From Oscillospiraceae bacterium (lineage in GTDB: Bacteria > Bacillota > Clostridia > Saccharofermentanales > Saccharofermentanaceae), in the NCBI GenBank assembly GCA_900176545.1, contig FWXP01000009.1, forward strand, positions 51,375 through 115,374: 64,000 nucleotides of DNA. The letters run 5' to 3'. Below are positions 1 to 8,398 of the stretch, piece after piece. Position 1 is the stretch's first letter. Each line of letters starts with the position of its first letter. The notes under the pieces were generated by a model. It was not told the origin of the DNA. It did not search any database and was given only the letters and a program-made list of their open reading frames with translations. Position numbers and translations under genes: made by a program.

Positions 1-885
1 TGCGTCCTGGTAGAGGCCGTGATCATCGCATTGTTCCTGGTGTGGGTATATTTCTATATCGTGCGTCCCTTCGACCGCATGAAGGACTTTGCCGCGGACG
101 TAGCTTCCGGAGATCTCGATGCCCCTCTTACCATGGACAGAGGTAATCTCTTCGGTGCCTTTACCGAGAGCTTTGACATAATGAGGATAGAGCTTGCAGA
201 CGCCAGGCAGAAGGAATACGAGGCCCAGCGAAGCAAGGTGGAGCTGGTAGCTCAGCTGTCTCACGACATAAAGACGCCTGTTGCTTCCATCAAGGCTATG
301 GGAGAGCTCTTAGGAGCTGTCAATACAGATCCTAAGCAGAAGACAAAGCTCGATTCCATCGTAGGAAAGGCAGATCAGATAGATGTACTTGTATCTGATC
401 TCTTCGCGACATCACTTACCGATCTTGATCAGCTGGAAGTCAACTGCTCGGAACAGGAGAGCCGTGTCCTCGATAAGATAATAAAGGAAGCCGACCACAA
501 CGAATACGTGGTAGGCGGCGAAGTTACCGAATGCCTTATCGTATGTGATCCCGTAAGGACCACGCAGGTCATAAATAACATAATCCACAATTCCTATAAA
601 TATGCGGATACGTCTATATATCTGGATTCCCGTACCGAGGGTGATTCTCTTATACTGTCGCTGACTGATCGAGGCGGCGGAGTAAGCGAAGAAGACCTTC
701 CCATGGTCACAAAGAAGTTCAGAAGAGGCGCTAATGCCAAGGAGAAGCAGGGTGCGGGACTTGGCCTTGCCATAGCTTCCGAGCTCATGGAGAAGATGGG
801 CGGAAGCCTGGAGTGCTCCAATGCCGACGGGGGATTCCGCGTGACATTGCAGTTCCGTCTGGCAGACTCTTCCGAAGAAGAGTGA
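1..885 (+). CDS. Sensor histidine kinase, 5' truncated by window edge
   Basis: This is the C-terminal part of a membrane histidine kinase; the frame is open to base 1, so the true start lies upstream. The visible part begins in a hydrophobic segment and runs into a HAMP-like linker (RPFDRMKDFAADVASGDLD). A HisKA phosphoacceptor box follows (SHDIKTPVASI, His about residue 89 counting from base 1), then an HATPase domain with N box (NNIIHNSYKYA), G1 (DRGGGV) and G2 (GAGLGLAI). All catalytic motifs look intact. Members of this family autophosphorylate on the His and pass the phosphate to a response regulator. No regulator gene is visible, so the partner is probably just upstream. The signal sensed cannot be told from the part present. 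Confidence 0.93.
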   Translation, partial: CVLVEAVIIALFLVWVYFYIVRPFDRMKDFAADVASGDLDAPLTMDRGNLFGAFTESFDIMRIELADARQKEYEAQRSKVELVAQLSHDIKTPVASIKAMGELLGAVNTDPKQKTKLDSIVGKADQIDVLVSDLFATSLTDLDQLEVNCSEQESRVLDKIIKEADHNEYVVGGEVTECLIVCDPVRTTQVINNIIHNSYKYADTSIYLDSRTEGDSLILSLTDRGGGVSEEDLPMVTKKFRRGANAKEKQGAGLGLAIASELMEKMGGSLECSNADGGFRVTLQFRLADSSEEE

Positions 886-919
886 TAAAAATGTTGTATT
901 TCTCGTGATATGCGGCGTG

Positions 920-928
920 TGTTATAAT
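920..928 (+). promoter_or_regulatory. Extended -10 promoter before metF
   Basis: TGT followed by a consensus TATAAT (923-928) forms an extended -10 element about 50 bases upstream of metF. No convincing -35 is seen, as is usual for extended -10 promoters. The leader is too short to hold a known SAM or cobalamin riboswitch. Confidence 0.5.
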
Positions 929-977
929 CCAAGGGTTTAAATTAGCATATTGCCTTTAATAAAGGAGATCTTATCGC

Positions 978-1862
978 ATGAAGATCATCGATATATTAAG
1001 CCGCAACGAGATGAGCCTGTCCTTTGAGGTATTCCCTCCCAAGGTGGAGACATCCTTCGAGAACGTGATGGCTGCAGCAGGCAAGATAGCTGAGCTTAAG
1101 CCCTCATTCATGTCAGTTACATACGGCGCAGGCGGCGGAACCAGCAAGTATACGCTGAAGATGAGCTCCGAGATCGAGCACAGATACGATGTTCCCATGC
1201 TGGCGCATCTTACTTGCATATCTTCCGATAAGGCTACCGTAAGAGAGAGGATCACCGAGCTCAAGGAAGCTGGTATCCATAACATAATGGCTCTTAGAGG
1301 CGATATCCCCGCTGACAGGATAAACGAGGATCGAAGTCACTGGGACTATAACTACGCAGTAGAGCTCATATCCGAGATCAAGTCCATATATCCCGACTGT
1401 TGCATAGGTGCCGCATGCTACCCTGAGGTACATCCCGAGAGCAGTAACCAGAGAGAGGATATAAGAAGGCTCAAGGAGAAGGTAGACGCAGGTGCGGACT
1501 TCCTTACTACCCAGATGGTCTTCGACAACAATCTCTTCTTCAACTTCATGTATAAGCTTAGAGAAGCGGGAGTTACCGTTCCCGTCCTTCCCGGCATAAT
1601 GCCAATAACAAAGGCCAATCAAGTGGAAAGAGCCATCAAGCTCTCAGGATCCTTTATGCCCGAGAGGTTCAGGTCTATAGTAGACAGATTCGGCTCCGAC
1701 GATGCTGCCATGACACAGGCAGGCATCATCTACGCCACGGATCAGATCATTGACCTTTATGCCAACGGCATTACCAACGTTCACGTATATTCCATGAACA
1801 AGCCCGAAGTAGCAGCAGGAATCAAGAACAGCCTGTCATCTATCCTCGGCAAAGAGTTCTGA
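978..1862 (+). CDS. metF: 5,10-methylenetetrahydrofolate reductase
   Basis: The 294-residue protein matches MetF in length and motifs: SFEVFPPK near the N-terminus, SVTYGAGGG around residue 50, MLAHLTC, and ALRGD. MetF is a cytosolic flavoprotein TIM barrel that reduces 5,10-methylene-THF to 5-methyl-THF, the methyl donor for methionine synthase. The start ATG has an AAAGGAG ribosome site about 10 bases upstream. The stop overlaps the ATG of the next gene (TGATG), and metH follows, so the three genes form one translationally coupled methionine operon. Identification is firm. Confidence 0.97.
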   Translation: MKIIDILSRNEMSLSFEVFPPKVETSFENVMAAAGKIAELKPSFMSVTYGAGGGTSKYTLKMSSEIEHRYDVPMLAHLTCISSDKATVRERITELKEAGIHNIMALRGDIPADRINEDRSHWDYNYAVELISEIKSIYPDCCIGAACYPEVHPESSNQREDIRRLKEKVDAGADFLTTQMVFDNNLFFNFMYKLREAGVTVPVLPGIMPITKANQVERAIKLSGSFMPERFRSIVDRFGSDDAAMTQAGIIYATDQIIDLYANGITNVHVYSMNKPEVAAGIKNSLSSILGKEF

Positions 1863-2503
1863 TGATCGAGAGTCATATACGAGTCCTGCCATACGAGCCG
1901 TCAGCGCTGCCTCCCGTTGATACGAACGAGGTGTGGAGATATAGCGGCTGCAGGGAGATCCCGACTGACGAAGCCATGCTTAAGCTGATGGACGAAGTCC
2001 TCGCTGAATGCAGCAGGTCCGCCAGAGGTCAGGTAGTATACGGAAGGTACAAAGAATTTCCTTTCGAGACTTCTTCCAAAGGCTTGTCCGAGCTACTGTC
2101 AGGCTGTTCGGAGGTCATCATCTTCGCGGCTACGGTAGGACTTGATTTTGACAGGCTGGTAGGAAGATACAAAAGAGTATCTCCTTCCAGGGCACTTCTT
2201 ATAGGAGCTTTAGGCGCAGAGAGGGTAGAAGCATTGTGCGATACTTTCTGCTCGACATTTAAAGGCGCTACTACAAGATATTCACCCGGCTACGGAGATC
2301 TTGATATATCGGCTCAGAAGGAGATATTTAACCTCCTTCGTGTAGAAGAAAAGATAGGAATATCACTTAACGAGAGCCTTCTTATGACCCCTACAAAATC
2401 AGTTACCGCCATCTTCGGAATAAAGGAAGGAGCGGAACCTTTGAAGGGTCACGACTGCAGTAAATGCGGTCTTAAGGAGTGCGAGTTCAGGAGGCAGTCA
2501 TGA
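1862..2503 (+). CDS. Methionine synthase reactivation-domain protein (stand-alone)
   Basis: This 213-residue protein resembles the C-terminal S-adenosylmethionine-binding activation domain of MetH. It has the characteristic RYSPGYGDLDIS block around residues 139-150 and a Cys-rich tail (CSKCGLKECEFRR). In classical MetH this domain reductively remethylates oxidised cob(II)alamin using SAM. Here it is encoded separately, directly upstream of a metH that lacks it. The gene starts on the stop codon of metF and its own stop overlaps the metH start as ATGA. The split arrangement is known from Thermotoga and many Clostridia; the function is inferred from family and context. Confidence 0.88.
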   Translation: MIESHIRVLPYEPSALPPVDTNEVWRYSGCREIPTDEAMLKLMDEVLAECSRSARGQVVYGRYKEFPFETSSKGLSELLSGCSEVIIFAATVGLDFDRLVGRYKRVSPSRALLIGALGAERVEALCDTFCSTFKGATTRYSPGYGDLDISAQKEIFNLLRVEEKIGISLNESLLMTPTKSVTAIFGIKEGAEPLKGHDCSKCGLKECEFRRQS

Positions 2504-4905
2504 CAGTACTTGAATACATGAAGGATAACCTTCTATTTCTAGACGGAGGTATGGGTACGCTCTTACAGGAGAGAGGTCTTCAGCCCGGAGAGCTTCCCGA
2601 GAGATGGAATGTATCTCATCCTGACATAATAACGGACATCCACAAGGCCTACTACGATGCAGGCTCCAATGTGGTATCCACCAATACCTTCGGTGCCAAC
2701 TGCCTGAAGTTCCCGGGAGAGGAATTAGAGACTCTTATTACCGCAGCAGTCAAGAACGTAAGGGCAGCGCAGGAGATAAGCTCCAATCCCCGTCCCAAGT
2801 TCGTGGCTCTTGATATTGGTCCTATAGGTAAGCTCCTTAAGCCCTACGGTGACTTCGATTTCGAAGAGGCTGTATCCGTGTACGCAGAGACAGTAAAGAT
2901 CGGTGTTAAGTGCGGAGTAGATCTTATCTTCATCGAGACCATGAACGACTGCTACGATACCAAGGCGGCAGTTCTTGCAGCCAAGGAGAATTCCGATCTC
3001 CCCATATTCGTATCTAATGCCTACAGCGAAGACGGCAAGCTCATGACAGGTGCTTCGCCTTCTGCCATGACCGCCATGCTCGAAGGCCTGGGCGTAGATG
3101 CCATCGGTGCTAACTGCTCGCTGGGTCCTGCTCAGCTCAAGGGCGTAGTGGACGAATATCTGGAAGTATCTTCTCTCCCTGTCCTTCTTAAGCCGAATGC
3201 GGGACTTCCGAGAACCGAGAACGGCAAGACGGTATTCGACGTATATCCGGATGAGTTCTCAGACCTTATGGCTGACTACATAAGATCAGGTGTACGTATC
3301 GCAGGCGGATGCTGCGGAACGACACCCGACTATATCCGCGCTACATATGAGAAGACTACTGATATCACTCCCGTTCCCGTGACGGATAAGGGCAGGACTG
3401 TAATAAGTTCCTATGCTCGTACTGTCGTATTCGGAACGGCTCCCATCCTTATCGGTGAGAGGATCAACCCCACCGGTAAGAAGAAGTTCAAGGAAGCTCT
3501 TCGTGAGCACGATATCGAGCATATCTTAAGCGTAGGTTCCGCTCAGGTGGACAGGGGCGCAGATGTCCTTGACGTCAATGTAGGTATCCCCGAGATCGAC
3601 GAGCCCGCGCTCCTTACTGAAGTAATGTATGAGCTGCAGGCAATAATCGATCTGCCCTTGCAGATAGATACAACAGATCCCATCGCCATGGAGAGGGCAC
3701 TTCGCCGCTATAACGGCAAGCCCATGATCAACTCCGTCAATGGTAAGGATGAGGTCATGAAGGAGATATTCCCGTTAGTTAAAAAGTACGGCGGACTCCT
3801 TGTATGCCTGACTCTTGACGAAGCAGGTATCCCCGATACTGCCGAGGAGCGTATCGAGATCGCCAAGAAGATAATAAAGAGAGCAGAAGAGTACGGTATC
3901 CCCAGGAAGGATCTTATCTTCGATACTCTCGCCATGACGGTTAGTGCCGATGACCATGCGGCATTGGCTACTCTTGATTCATTAAGATATATCCGACATG
4001 AGCTCGGATGCAACACATCTCTTGGTGTATCCAACGTATCCTTCGGTCTTCCCCAGAGGGAGATAATCACATCCGGCTTCTTCATGATGGCTATGGCCTA
4101 CGGTCTTAGTGCGGCTATCATGAACCCCAGCTCCAACGAGATGATGAAGGCTTACTATTCCTTCAAGACATTGAAGGGAATAGATGCTAACTGTACCGAT
4201 TACATCACCAATATAGATAAGTTCGCGGTATCTACTCTTACTGCAGGTCCCGTGAGCAAGGAGCCTTCCGCAGACGACGGCCTGTCTGATCTTCAGAGAG
4301 CTATCGTCAAGGGCATGAAGGAGCAGGCTGCAAAGCTTACTACTGCGCTCCTTGGAACTACCGATGCTCTCGATATCGTATCGGAGCAGATCATCCCCGC
4401 TCTCGATGTAGTAGGTAAGGGATTCGAAGCAAAGACGATGTACCTCCCTCAGCTTCTCATGGCTGCGGAAGCATCGCAGTTTGCATTCGATCAGATCAAG
4501 GCGAAGATGGCAGAGTCCGGATCCTCAGGTCCTACCAGAGGTAAGTTCGTAATAGCTACCGTAAAGGGCGATATCCACGATATCGGAAAGAATATCGTTA
4601 AACTAATCCTGGAGAATTACGGCTTCGAGGTAATAGATCTCGGAAGAGACGTACCTCCCGAGACCGTCCTTGAAGCAGTCATAGAGCACCACGCTCCCTT
4701 ATGCGGACTGTCTGCTCTAATGACCACAACGGTCCCTGCCATGGAAGATACCATCAAGCTCTTAAGAAAAGACGCACCCTGGTGCAAGGTCTGCGTAGGC
4801 GGAGCCGTCCTCACTCAGGAATATGCCGACATGATCGGCGCAGACTTCTACGGCAAGGATGCCATGGCCACCGTCAGGTTCGCCTGCAGCGTGAGCGAGG
4901 AGTAA
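2500..4905 (+). CDS. metH: Cobalamin-dependent methionine synthase, short form
   Basis: The protein (801 residues from ATG 2500) transfers the methyl group of methyl-THF to homocysteine through cobalamin. In order it has a homocysteine-binding barrel (LFLDGGMGTLLQERG at the start; Zn-ligand Cys pair in AGGCCGT near residue 270), a pterin-binding barrel (IGERINPTG, about residue 325), a B12 cap domain, and the Rossmann B12 domain with the lower-ligand motif DIHDIGKNIV near residue 690. It stops there, about 400 residues short of E. coli MetH, because the reactivation domain is the preceding gene. I chose ATG 2500 over the GTG at 2479: AGGAGG (2489-2494) sits 5 bases before it and it overlaps the upstream stop as ATGA. 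Confidence 0.95.
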   Translation: MTVLEYMKDNLLFLDGGMGTLLQERGLQPGELPERWNVSHPDIITDIHKAYYDAGSNVVSTNTFGANCLKFPGEELETLITAAVKNVRAAQEISSNPRPKFVALDIGPIGKLLKPYGDFDFEEAVSVYAETVKIGVKCGVDLIFIETMNDCYDTKAAVLAAKENSDLPIFVSNAYSEDGKLMTGASPSAMTAMLEGLGVDAIGANCSLGPAQLKGVVDEYLEVSSLPVLLKPNAGLPRTENGKTVFDVYPDEFSDLMADYIRSGVRIAGGCCGTTPDYIRATYEKTTDITPVPVTDKGRTVISSYARTVVFGTAPILIGERINPTGKKKFKEALREHDIEHILSVGSAQVDRGADVLDVNVGIPEIDEPALLTEVMYELQAIIDLPLQIDTTDPIAMERALRRYNGKPMINSVNGKDEVMKEIFPLVKKYGGLLVCLTLDEAGIPDTAEERIEIAKKIIKRAEEYGIPRKDLIFDTLAMTVSADDHAALATLDSLRYIRHELGCNTSLGVSNVSFGLPQREIITSGFFMMAMAYGLSAAIMNPSSNEMMKAYYSFKTLKGIDANCTDYITNIDKFAVSTLTAGPVSKEPSADDGLSDLQRAIVKGMKEQAAKLTTALLGTTDALDIVSEQIIPALDVVGKGFEAKTMYLPQLLMAAEASQFAFDQIKAKMAESGSSGPTRGKFVIATVKGDIHDIGKNIVKLILENYGFEVIDLGRDVPPETVLEAVIEHHAPLCGLSALMTTTVPAMEDTIKLLRKDAPWCKVCVGGAVLTQEYADMIGADFYGKDAMATVRFACSVSEE

Positions 4906-4914
4906 GAAGAACAT

Positions 4915-5376
4915 ATGTTGGCGGATTACGGACTTCTCACGACTGACATGTCTGAGAAGAATGTCGTCAAGGTCCTGGATCAGAAGCTGGATACTTACTT
5001 CAGGAAAGTTGCCGATAAGAACTACGATATCTATAAGACTTATTCTCTCAAAAAGTCTAAGAACTTAGGAGGCATATCGAATAATCCCAAGCAGATCCCC
5101 TGGGACTACGAGTATATGTATTTCTTTCACCATAAGAAATACGGAATGAACATCACATTATATCCGAATATAAACGAAGCAGGAGAGCAGAAGTTCAAGA
5201 CCACGGGAGTGGTATGGAATCTTCTTGTAAACGATGTGCCCATGTACTTCAACGGAATAACATTCTTGAAGAGAACAAATCCTGACCTTCCCAGGTTCGT
5301 AGAGTATCTTCTTAAAGATCTCCCTTTTGAAGTTGTAGTCAACTACCGATATGCCAAAGGTGAGGAGAGGGTATAA
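4915..5376 (+). CDS. Hypothetical protein (153 aa)
   Basis: I do not recognise this family. The protein is soluble, rich in Tyr, Lys and Asp, with no signal peptide or membrane segment. It resembles small DUF3786-like cytosolic proteins in having a FHHKKYGMNITLYPN strand-rich core followed by an amphipathic C-terminal helix, but I would not assign it. It follows metH by 9 bases. A second in-frame ATG at 4948 (MSEKNVVKVLDQ) could be the real start, since the ribosome site before 4915 (AAGAAGA) is only moderate. It opens a run of six uncharacterised genes up to 9886. Confidence 0.6.
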   Translation: MLADYGLLTTDMSEKNVVKVLDQKLDTYFRKVADKNYDIYKTYSLKKSKNLGGISNNPKQIPWDYEYMYFFHHKKYGMNITLYPNINEAGEQKFKTTGVVWNLLVNDVPMYFNGITFLKRTNPDLPRFVEYLLKDLPFEVVVNYRYAKGEERV

Positions 5377-5378
5377 CC

Positions 5379-5765
5379 ATGTGCACTGATATCAGGAACG
5401 GTATCTTAAGACTCTCAGAAGATCTTATCCTGTCTCCCGAGTATACCTTCGAAGACTTTAAGAAGACTTCATGCTTTATGGGGCAGGATGGTATAAGAGT
5501 TATCACTTTGGATGATAGATACAATATTGATGGTAATACCTTCCTGGTATCTATTGTCTTTGTTGACGGCAGGCTCGATAACGTATCGCTTGTATGTACT
5601 GACGAAGAGTTCTCATGGGAGACTGAGCCTGAGAGGAAGAAGCTCCACGACAGGATATTGAATGATTGGGGACTGCATGAAGACAACAGTTTTAGCTGGG
5701 GCAACATAAGTTCCGTATTCGATGCTAAGAGCTGTGTCAGCAGTATCGTTATCAGGTACAGATGA
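5379..5765 (+). CDS. Hypothetical protein, possible immunity-like fold (128 aa)
   Basis: This small soluble protein starts 3 bases after the previous stop, so the two are probably co-translated. It has the pattern TFEDFKKTSCF, then a beta-rich core (DGNTFLVSIVFVDGRLDNVSLV) and an amphipathic C-terminal part. This FxDFxxS...F(x)VxIxFxDxxLxxVxL layout is common among small proteins in Clostridia that sit in immunity-gene arrays of contact-dependent toxin loci. That is resemblance only, and no toxin gene is nearby. A 9-bp inverted repeat follows the gene at 5771-5811. Confidence 0.55.
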   Translation: MCTDIRNGILRLSEDLILSPEYTFEDFKKTSCFMGQDGIRVITLDDRYNIDGNTFLVSIVFVDGRLDNVSLVCTDEEFSWETEPERKKLHDRILNDWGLHEDNSFSWGNISSVFDAKSCVSSIVIRYR

Positions 5766-5770
5766 GCTTC

Positions 5771-5811
5771 CGGTACACAGATTGGAACCAAAAATGCTCT
5801 TATGTGTACCG
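5771..5811 (+). promoter_or_regulatory. Inverted repeat between hypothetical genes
   Basis: CGGTACACA (5771-5779) and TGTGTACCG (5803-5811) form a perfect 9-bp dyad with a 23-base loop. No T-run follows, so it is not a clear terminator. It may be an mRNA hairpin or a protein-binding dyad. Confidence 0.4.
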
Positions 5812-5901
5812 ATTTGTGTGAAAATCTAATGATCCGCAAGTAGGATGATAGGGTATTTGTCCTGTATACTATGTTACAGAAAACAGGAGGAGCAGATTGT
5901 C

Positions 5902-6765
5902 ATGGGAGCATGGAGCGCAAGCATCACAGGAAATGATACGGCACAGGATCTGATCGAAGAGTATAAGATTGCTTTCAGTCTCTATGATGTAGAGGCGGCG
6001 CTCGTCAAATTGGATGAGTGTATAAAGAAGGAAATGTTTGACGAGAGTGATGAGCCTGAGTGGGCTGACTATAAATACTCTCTTGCTGATTTCATGTGGA
6101 AGAAAGGGATACTTACCGATGAAGTAAGAGATTCAGTCATCGACATGATCGATTCTGGATTCGGGTTGGAGCTTTGGGAGGACGCCGGCAGTAAAGCGCT
6201 GGAAGAACGTAAAAAGGTCCTTGAAAAGTTCCGTGAAAAGATCACATCTGAGCAGTGTGCTCCCAAGAAGATCAAGTTCGATGTATATGATGATATCTTT
6301 GAAGATGGTGAGTACATAGCCGTCAAGTTGAAGACAATAGTAAAGAATAAAAGGGTCGGAACTCATGAGTGGATGCTTGAAAAGAGATTTGGTGAATACG
6401 ACGGAAAGTATGTTGTGATGAGGAAGATATGCTCGTTTTCCAAGCGTGTTTCCTCACTTGTGCCTGATATGTATGATCACGAGGCGATATTTCAATTCTT
6501 CAAAGGTATCTACGATGATCCTCAGAGCATAGATATCGACAAACTTGAAGCAACCCCTCTCAGTGCGTTTGGGAGACCGTATATGTGTACTTACAGCAAG
6601 ATGGCTGCTTTCAAGCGACGCGGGTGTGTTGTCATCGGCAGAAAGCCTGTCGGTGAGGCAGCGAAGAACATCGATATCAATGATTGTACCTGTTTCGGGT
6701 GGGGAACTTGGGATGACCCTGATTATCAATTGATACTTGCTGCGTTGGATTTAAATAGACATTAG
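5902..6765 (+). CDS. DUF4259-like protein (287 aa)
   Basis: The start MGAWSASITGNDTAQDLIEEY matches the typical N-terminus of DUF4259-type proteins (MGAWG...DND.A.D), so I placed the start at ATG 5902, preceded by AGGAGG at 5885-5890. An earlier in-frame ATG at 5845 would add 19 unrelated residues and lies upstream of a TATACT element (5865-5870). The first ~110 residues are the helical DUF4259-like part. The rest has a beta-rich core (IKFDVYDDIFEDGEYIAVKLKT) and ends with DDPDYQLILAALDLNRH. Cytosolic by appearance; function unknown. Confidence 0.7.
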   Translation: MGAWSASITGNDTAQDLIEEYKIAFSLYDVEAALVKLDECIKKEMFDESDEPEWADYKYSLADFMWKKGILTDEVRDSVIDMIDSGFGLELWEDAGSKALEERKKVLEKFREKITSEQCAPKKIKFDVYDDIFEDGEYIAVKLKTIVKNKRVGTHEWMLEKRFGEYDGKYVVMRKICSFSKRVSSLVPDMYDHEAIFQFFKGIYDDPQSIDIDKLEATPLSAFGRPYMCTYSKMAAFKRRGCVVIGRKPVGEAAKNIDINDCTCFGWGTWDDPDYQLILAALDLNRH

Positions 6766-6777
6766 AGACAAGATGTA

Positions 6778-7635
6778 ATGAAAGAGTTTACAGCAGAAGA
6801 CGCATATTATTACTACATGCTGATATTGACGGGTTATCGCAAGGAGCTTGAGACTCTTGTGATCGAAGCCGTTAATGCAGATGATTCCTTGGATCCGTAT
6901 ATCATGGATCTTTATAATGAACTTGATAACAAACGTGAGTTGATGTCTCTGCTTCATAAGAAGTTCGACATTTATCTGTCCGGTACTTACAAACAAGCAA
7001 TGGCTAAGATATACGATGCGAATTACAGGTTGGTCGCCTTCTTTAGAGGACTATACTTCAACAAAGAATTGTCTGTTGAGATGATCGCGGAAAAACTCGG
7101 GCAGATAGCTTCTGAAGGCGGATGCTATGCATTTTCAGTTGTAGAAGAATGCTATTCCAGGGTAGAGGACGGAATACTTCCGTCATATGGATTCGTGGAT
7201 GCCATGAGAAAATTTCTTGAGACAGGCAGGTTCGTATTCGGAGGCTTTAAGGTCGATCTTATTGAAGACAAGGAAGATCCCAATAAGGCTCTTGATGAAG
7301 GTCGTAGTCGCAAGCTTTCGATGGGTACGATACACGACAGGATGCTGAGTGAGTTCGGAGACGATATAAGGCTAACTTCATGCTGGGGTCCCGTTCAGAT
7401 GTGCGTATTCGAGATAGGGTATAAGTATCTGCCTAAGGATTACAGCATAGTATGGGAGTGCGATCGAGGAATCATAACGGTTATTGTGAAGGATGCCGAG
7501 GGTAAGAGATTCTGGCCGTCAATGATATATCCGGAAGCACACTATTACCACTACGAAGATGTACAAAAGGATGTAGCACAGTTGCTTGAGCTTCTTATCA
7601 GAGCCATAAAGAATGATGAGATAGTATTTAAGTAA
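6778..7635 (+). CDS. Hypothetical protein (285 aa)
   Basis: I do not recognise this protein. It is soluble and acidic. The N-terminal ~130 residues look helical (EDAYYYYMLILTGYRKELETLV...) and the C-terminal ~110 residues look like a mixed alpha/beta domain (SCWGPVQMCVFEIGYKYL...). It follows the DUF4259-like gene by 12 bases. The ribosome site is weak (GAGACAAGATGTA), which suggests coupling to the upstream gene. The C-terminal pattern, with an expected ligand-free beta sheet and the closing helix LLELLIRAIKNDE, recurs in small immunity-like or house-keeping DUF proteins, but no function can be given. Confidence 0.6.
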   Translation: MKEFTAEDAYYYYMLILTGYRKELETLVIEAVNADDSLDPYIMDLYNELDNKRELMSLLHKKFDIYLSGTYKQAMAKIYDANYRLVAFFRGLYFNKELSVEMIAEKLGQIASEGGCYAFSVVEECYSRVEDGILPSYGFVDAMRKFLETGRFVFGGFKVDLIEDKEDPNKALDEGRSRKLSMGTIHDRMLSEFGDDIRLTSCWGPVQMCVFEIGYKYLPKDYSIVWECDRGIITVIVKDAEGKRFWPSMIYPEAHYYHYEDVQKDVAQLLELLIRAIKNDEIVFK

Positions 7636-7647
7636 GAGGATTCATAT

Positions 7648-8394
7648 ATGGTTAGCGTATTAGAAGATACATCTAAGGTTGAAGCTTTATTTGAAGGGTG
7701 GGAAGAGACTCTTATCCGGTCCTGCCTTCAGAAGGTGATGGGTAAGGTCTTTGTTACAGACCTTTCATCGCCCGAGTCTGCCATGGCTTATGTAGGATGC
7801 TTTGCTTTCTACGCGGGTGAGCCTGACCGTGAACTGGTTCAGGAGATGCCGGGGCAGTTCGTGATAATGGTGCCTCAGGATGAGAGATGGGCTTCTCTTA
7901 TCGAAGAATGCTTTCCTTCCGCGAAGAAGGTCATGCGCTATGCCATTAAGAAAGATACGGTGTTTGATAAGGAATACCTTGATAGTGTCATATCCGCTCT
8001 GCCTTCAGAGTATGAACTTCGTAGGATAGACGGTAATCTATACGATCTGTGCCTCAGTTCCAGGGTAACTATGGACTTCGTTTCTGCTTTCGGAAGTAAA
8101 GAATCGTATCTGGAACTTGGAAGAGGAGTCGTTATCCTTAAGGATGGTCAGATAGTATCCGGTGCTTCTTCCTATACAAGGTATAAGGAAGGAATAGAAC
8201 TGGAAGTAGAGACTATCGTATCGGAAAGACGCAAGGGACTTGCTACTGTCGCATGTGCCGCACTGATTCGGATGTGTCTTGAAGAAGGATTGTACCCGAG
8301 CTGGGATGCACGCGATATGAATTCGGTTGCTCTGGCGCGAAGGTTCGGTTATGAACTGTCGCATGAATATGCTGCATACGAAGTGTTGAAGTGA
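7648..8394 (+). CDS. GNAT family N-acetyltransferase
   Basis: The protein (248 residues) fits the two-part GNAT subfamily related to PF12746. The N-terminal half is divergent. The C-terminal half holds the acetyl-CoA site: a beta strand ELEVETIVSERRKGLATVACAALI, where RRKGLA is the Q/RxxGxG/A-type pyrophosphate loop, followed by the late motif NSVALARRFGY typical of GNAT beta6-alpha4. It is expected to transfer acetyl from acetyl-CoA to an amine; the substrate is unknown. It starts 12 bases after the preceding gene with AAGAGGATTC as ribosome site. Confidence 0.85.
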   Translation: MVSVLEDTSKVEALFEGWEETLIRSCLQKVMGKVFVTDLSSPESAMAYVGCFAFYAGEPDRELVQEMPGQFVIMVPQDERWASLIEECFPSAKKVMRYAIKKDTVFDKEYLDSVISALPSEYELRRIDGNLYDLCLSSRVTMDFVSAFGSKESYLELGRGVVILKDGQIVSGASSYTRYKEGIELEVETIVSERRKGLATVACAALIRMCLEEGLYPSWDARDMNSVALARRFGYELSHEYAAYEVLK

Positions 8395-8398
8395 CGTT

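Noticed and set aside
886..977. SAM or cobalamin riboswitch before the methionine operon
   Set aside because: Only ~50 bases lie between the -10 element and metF, too short for these riboswitches, and no B12-box-like sequence is seen.
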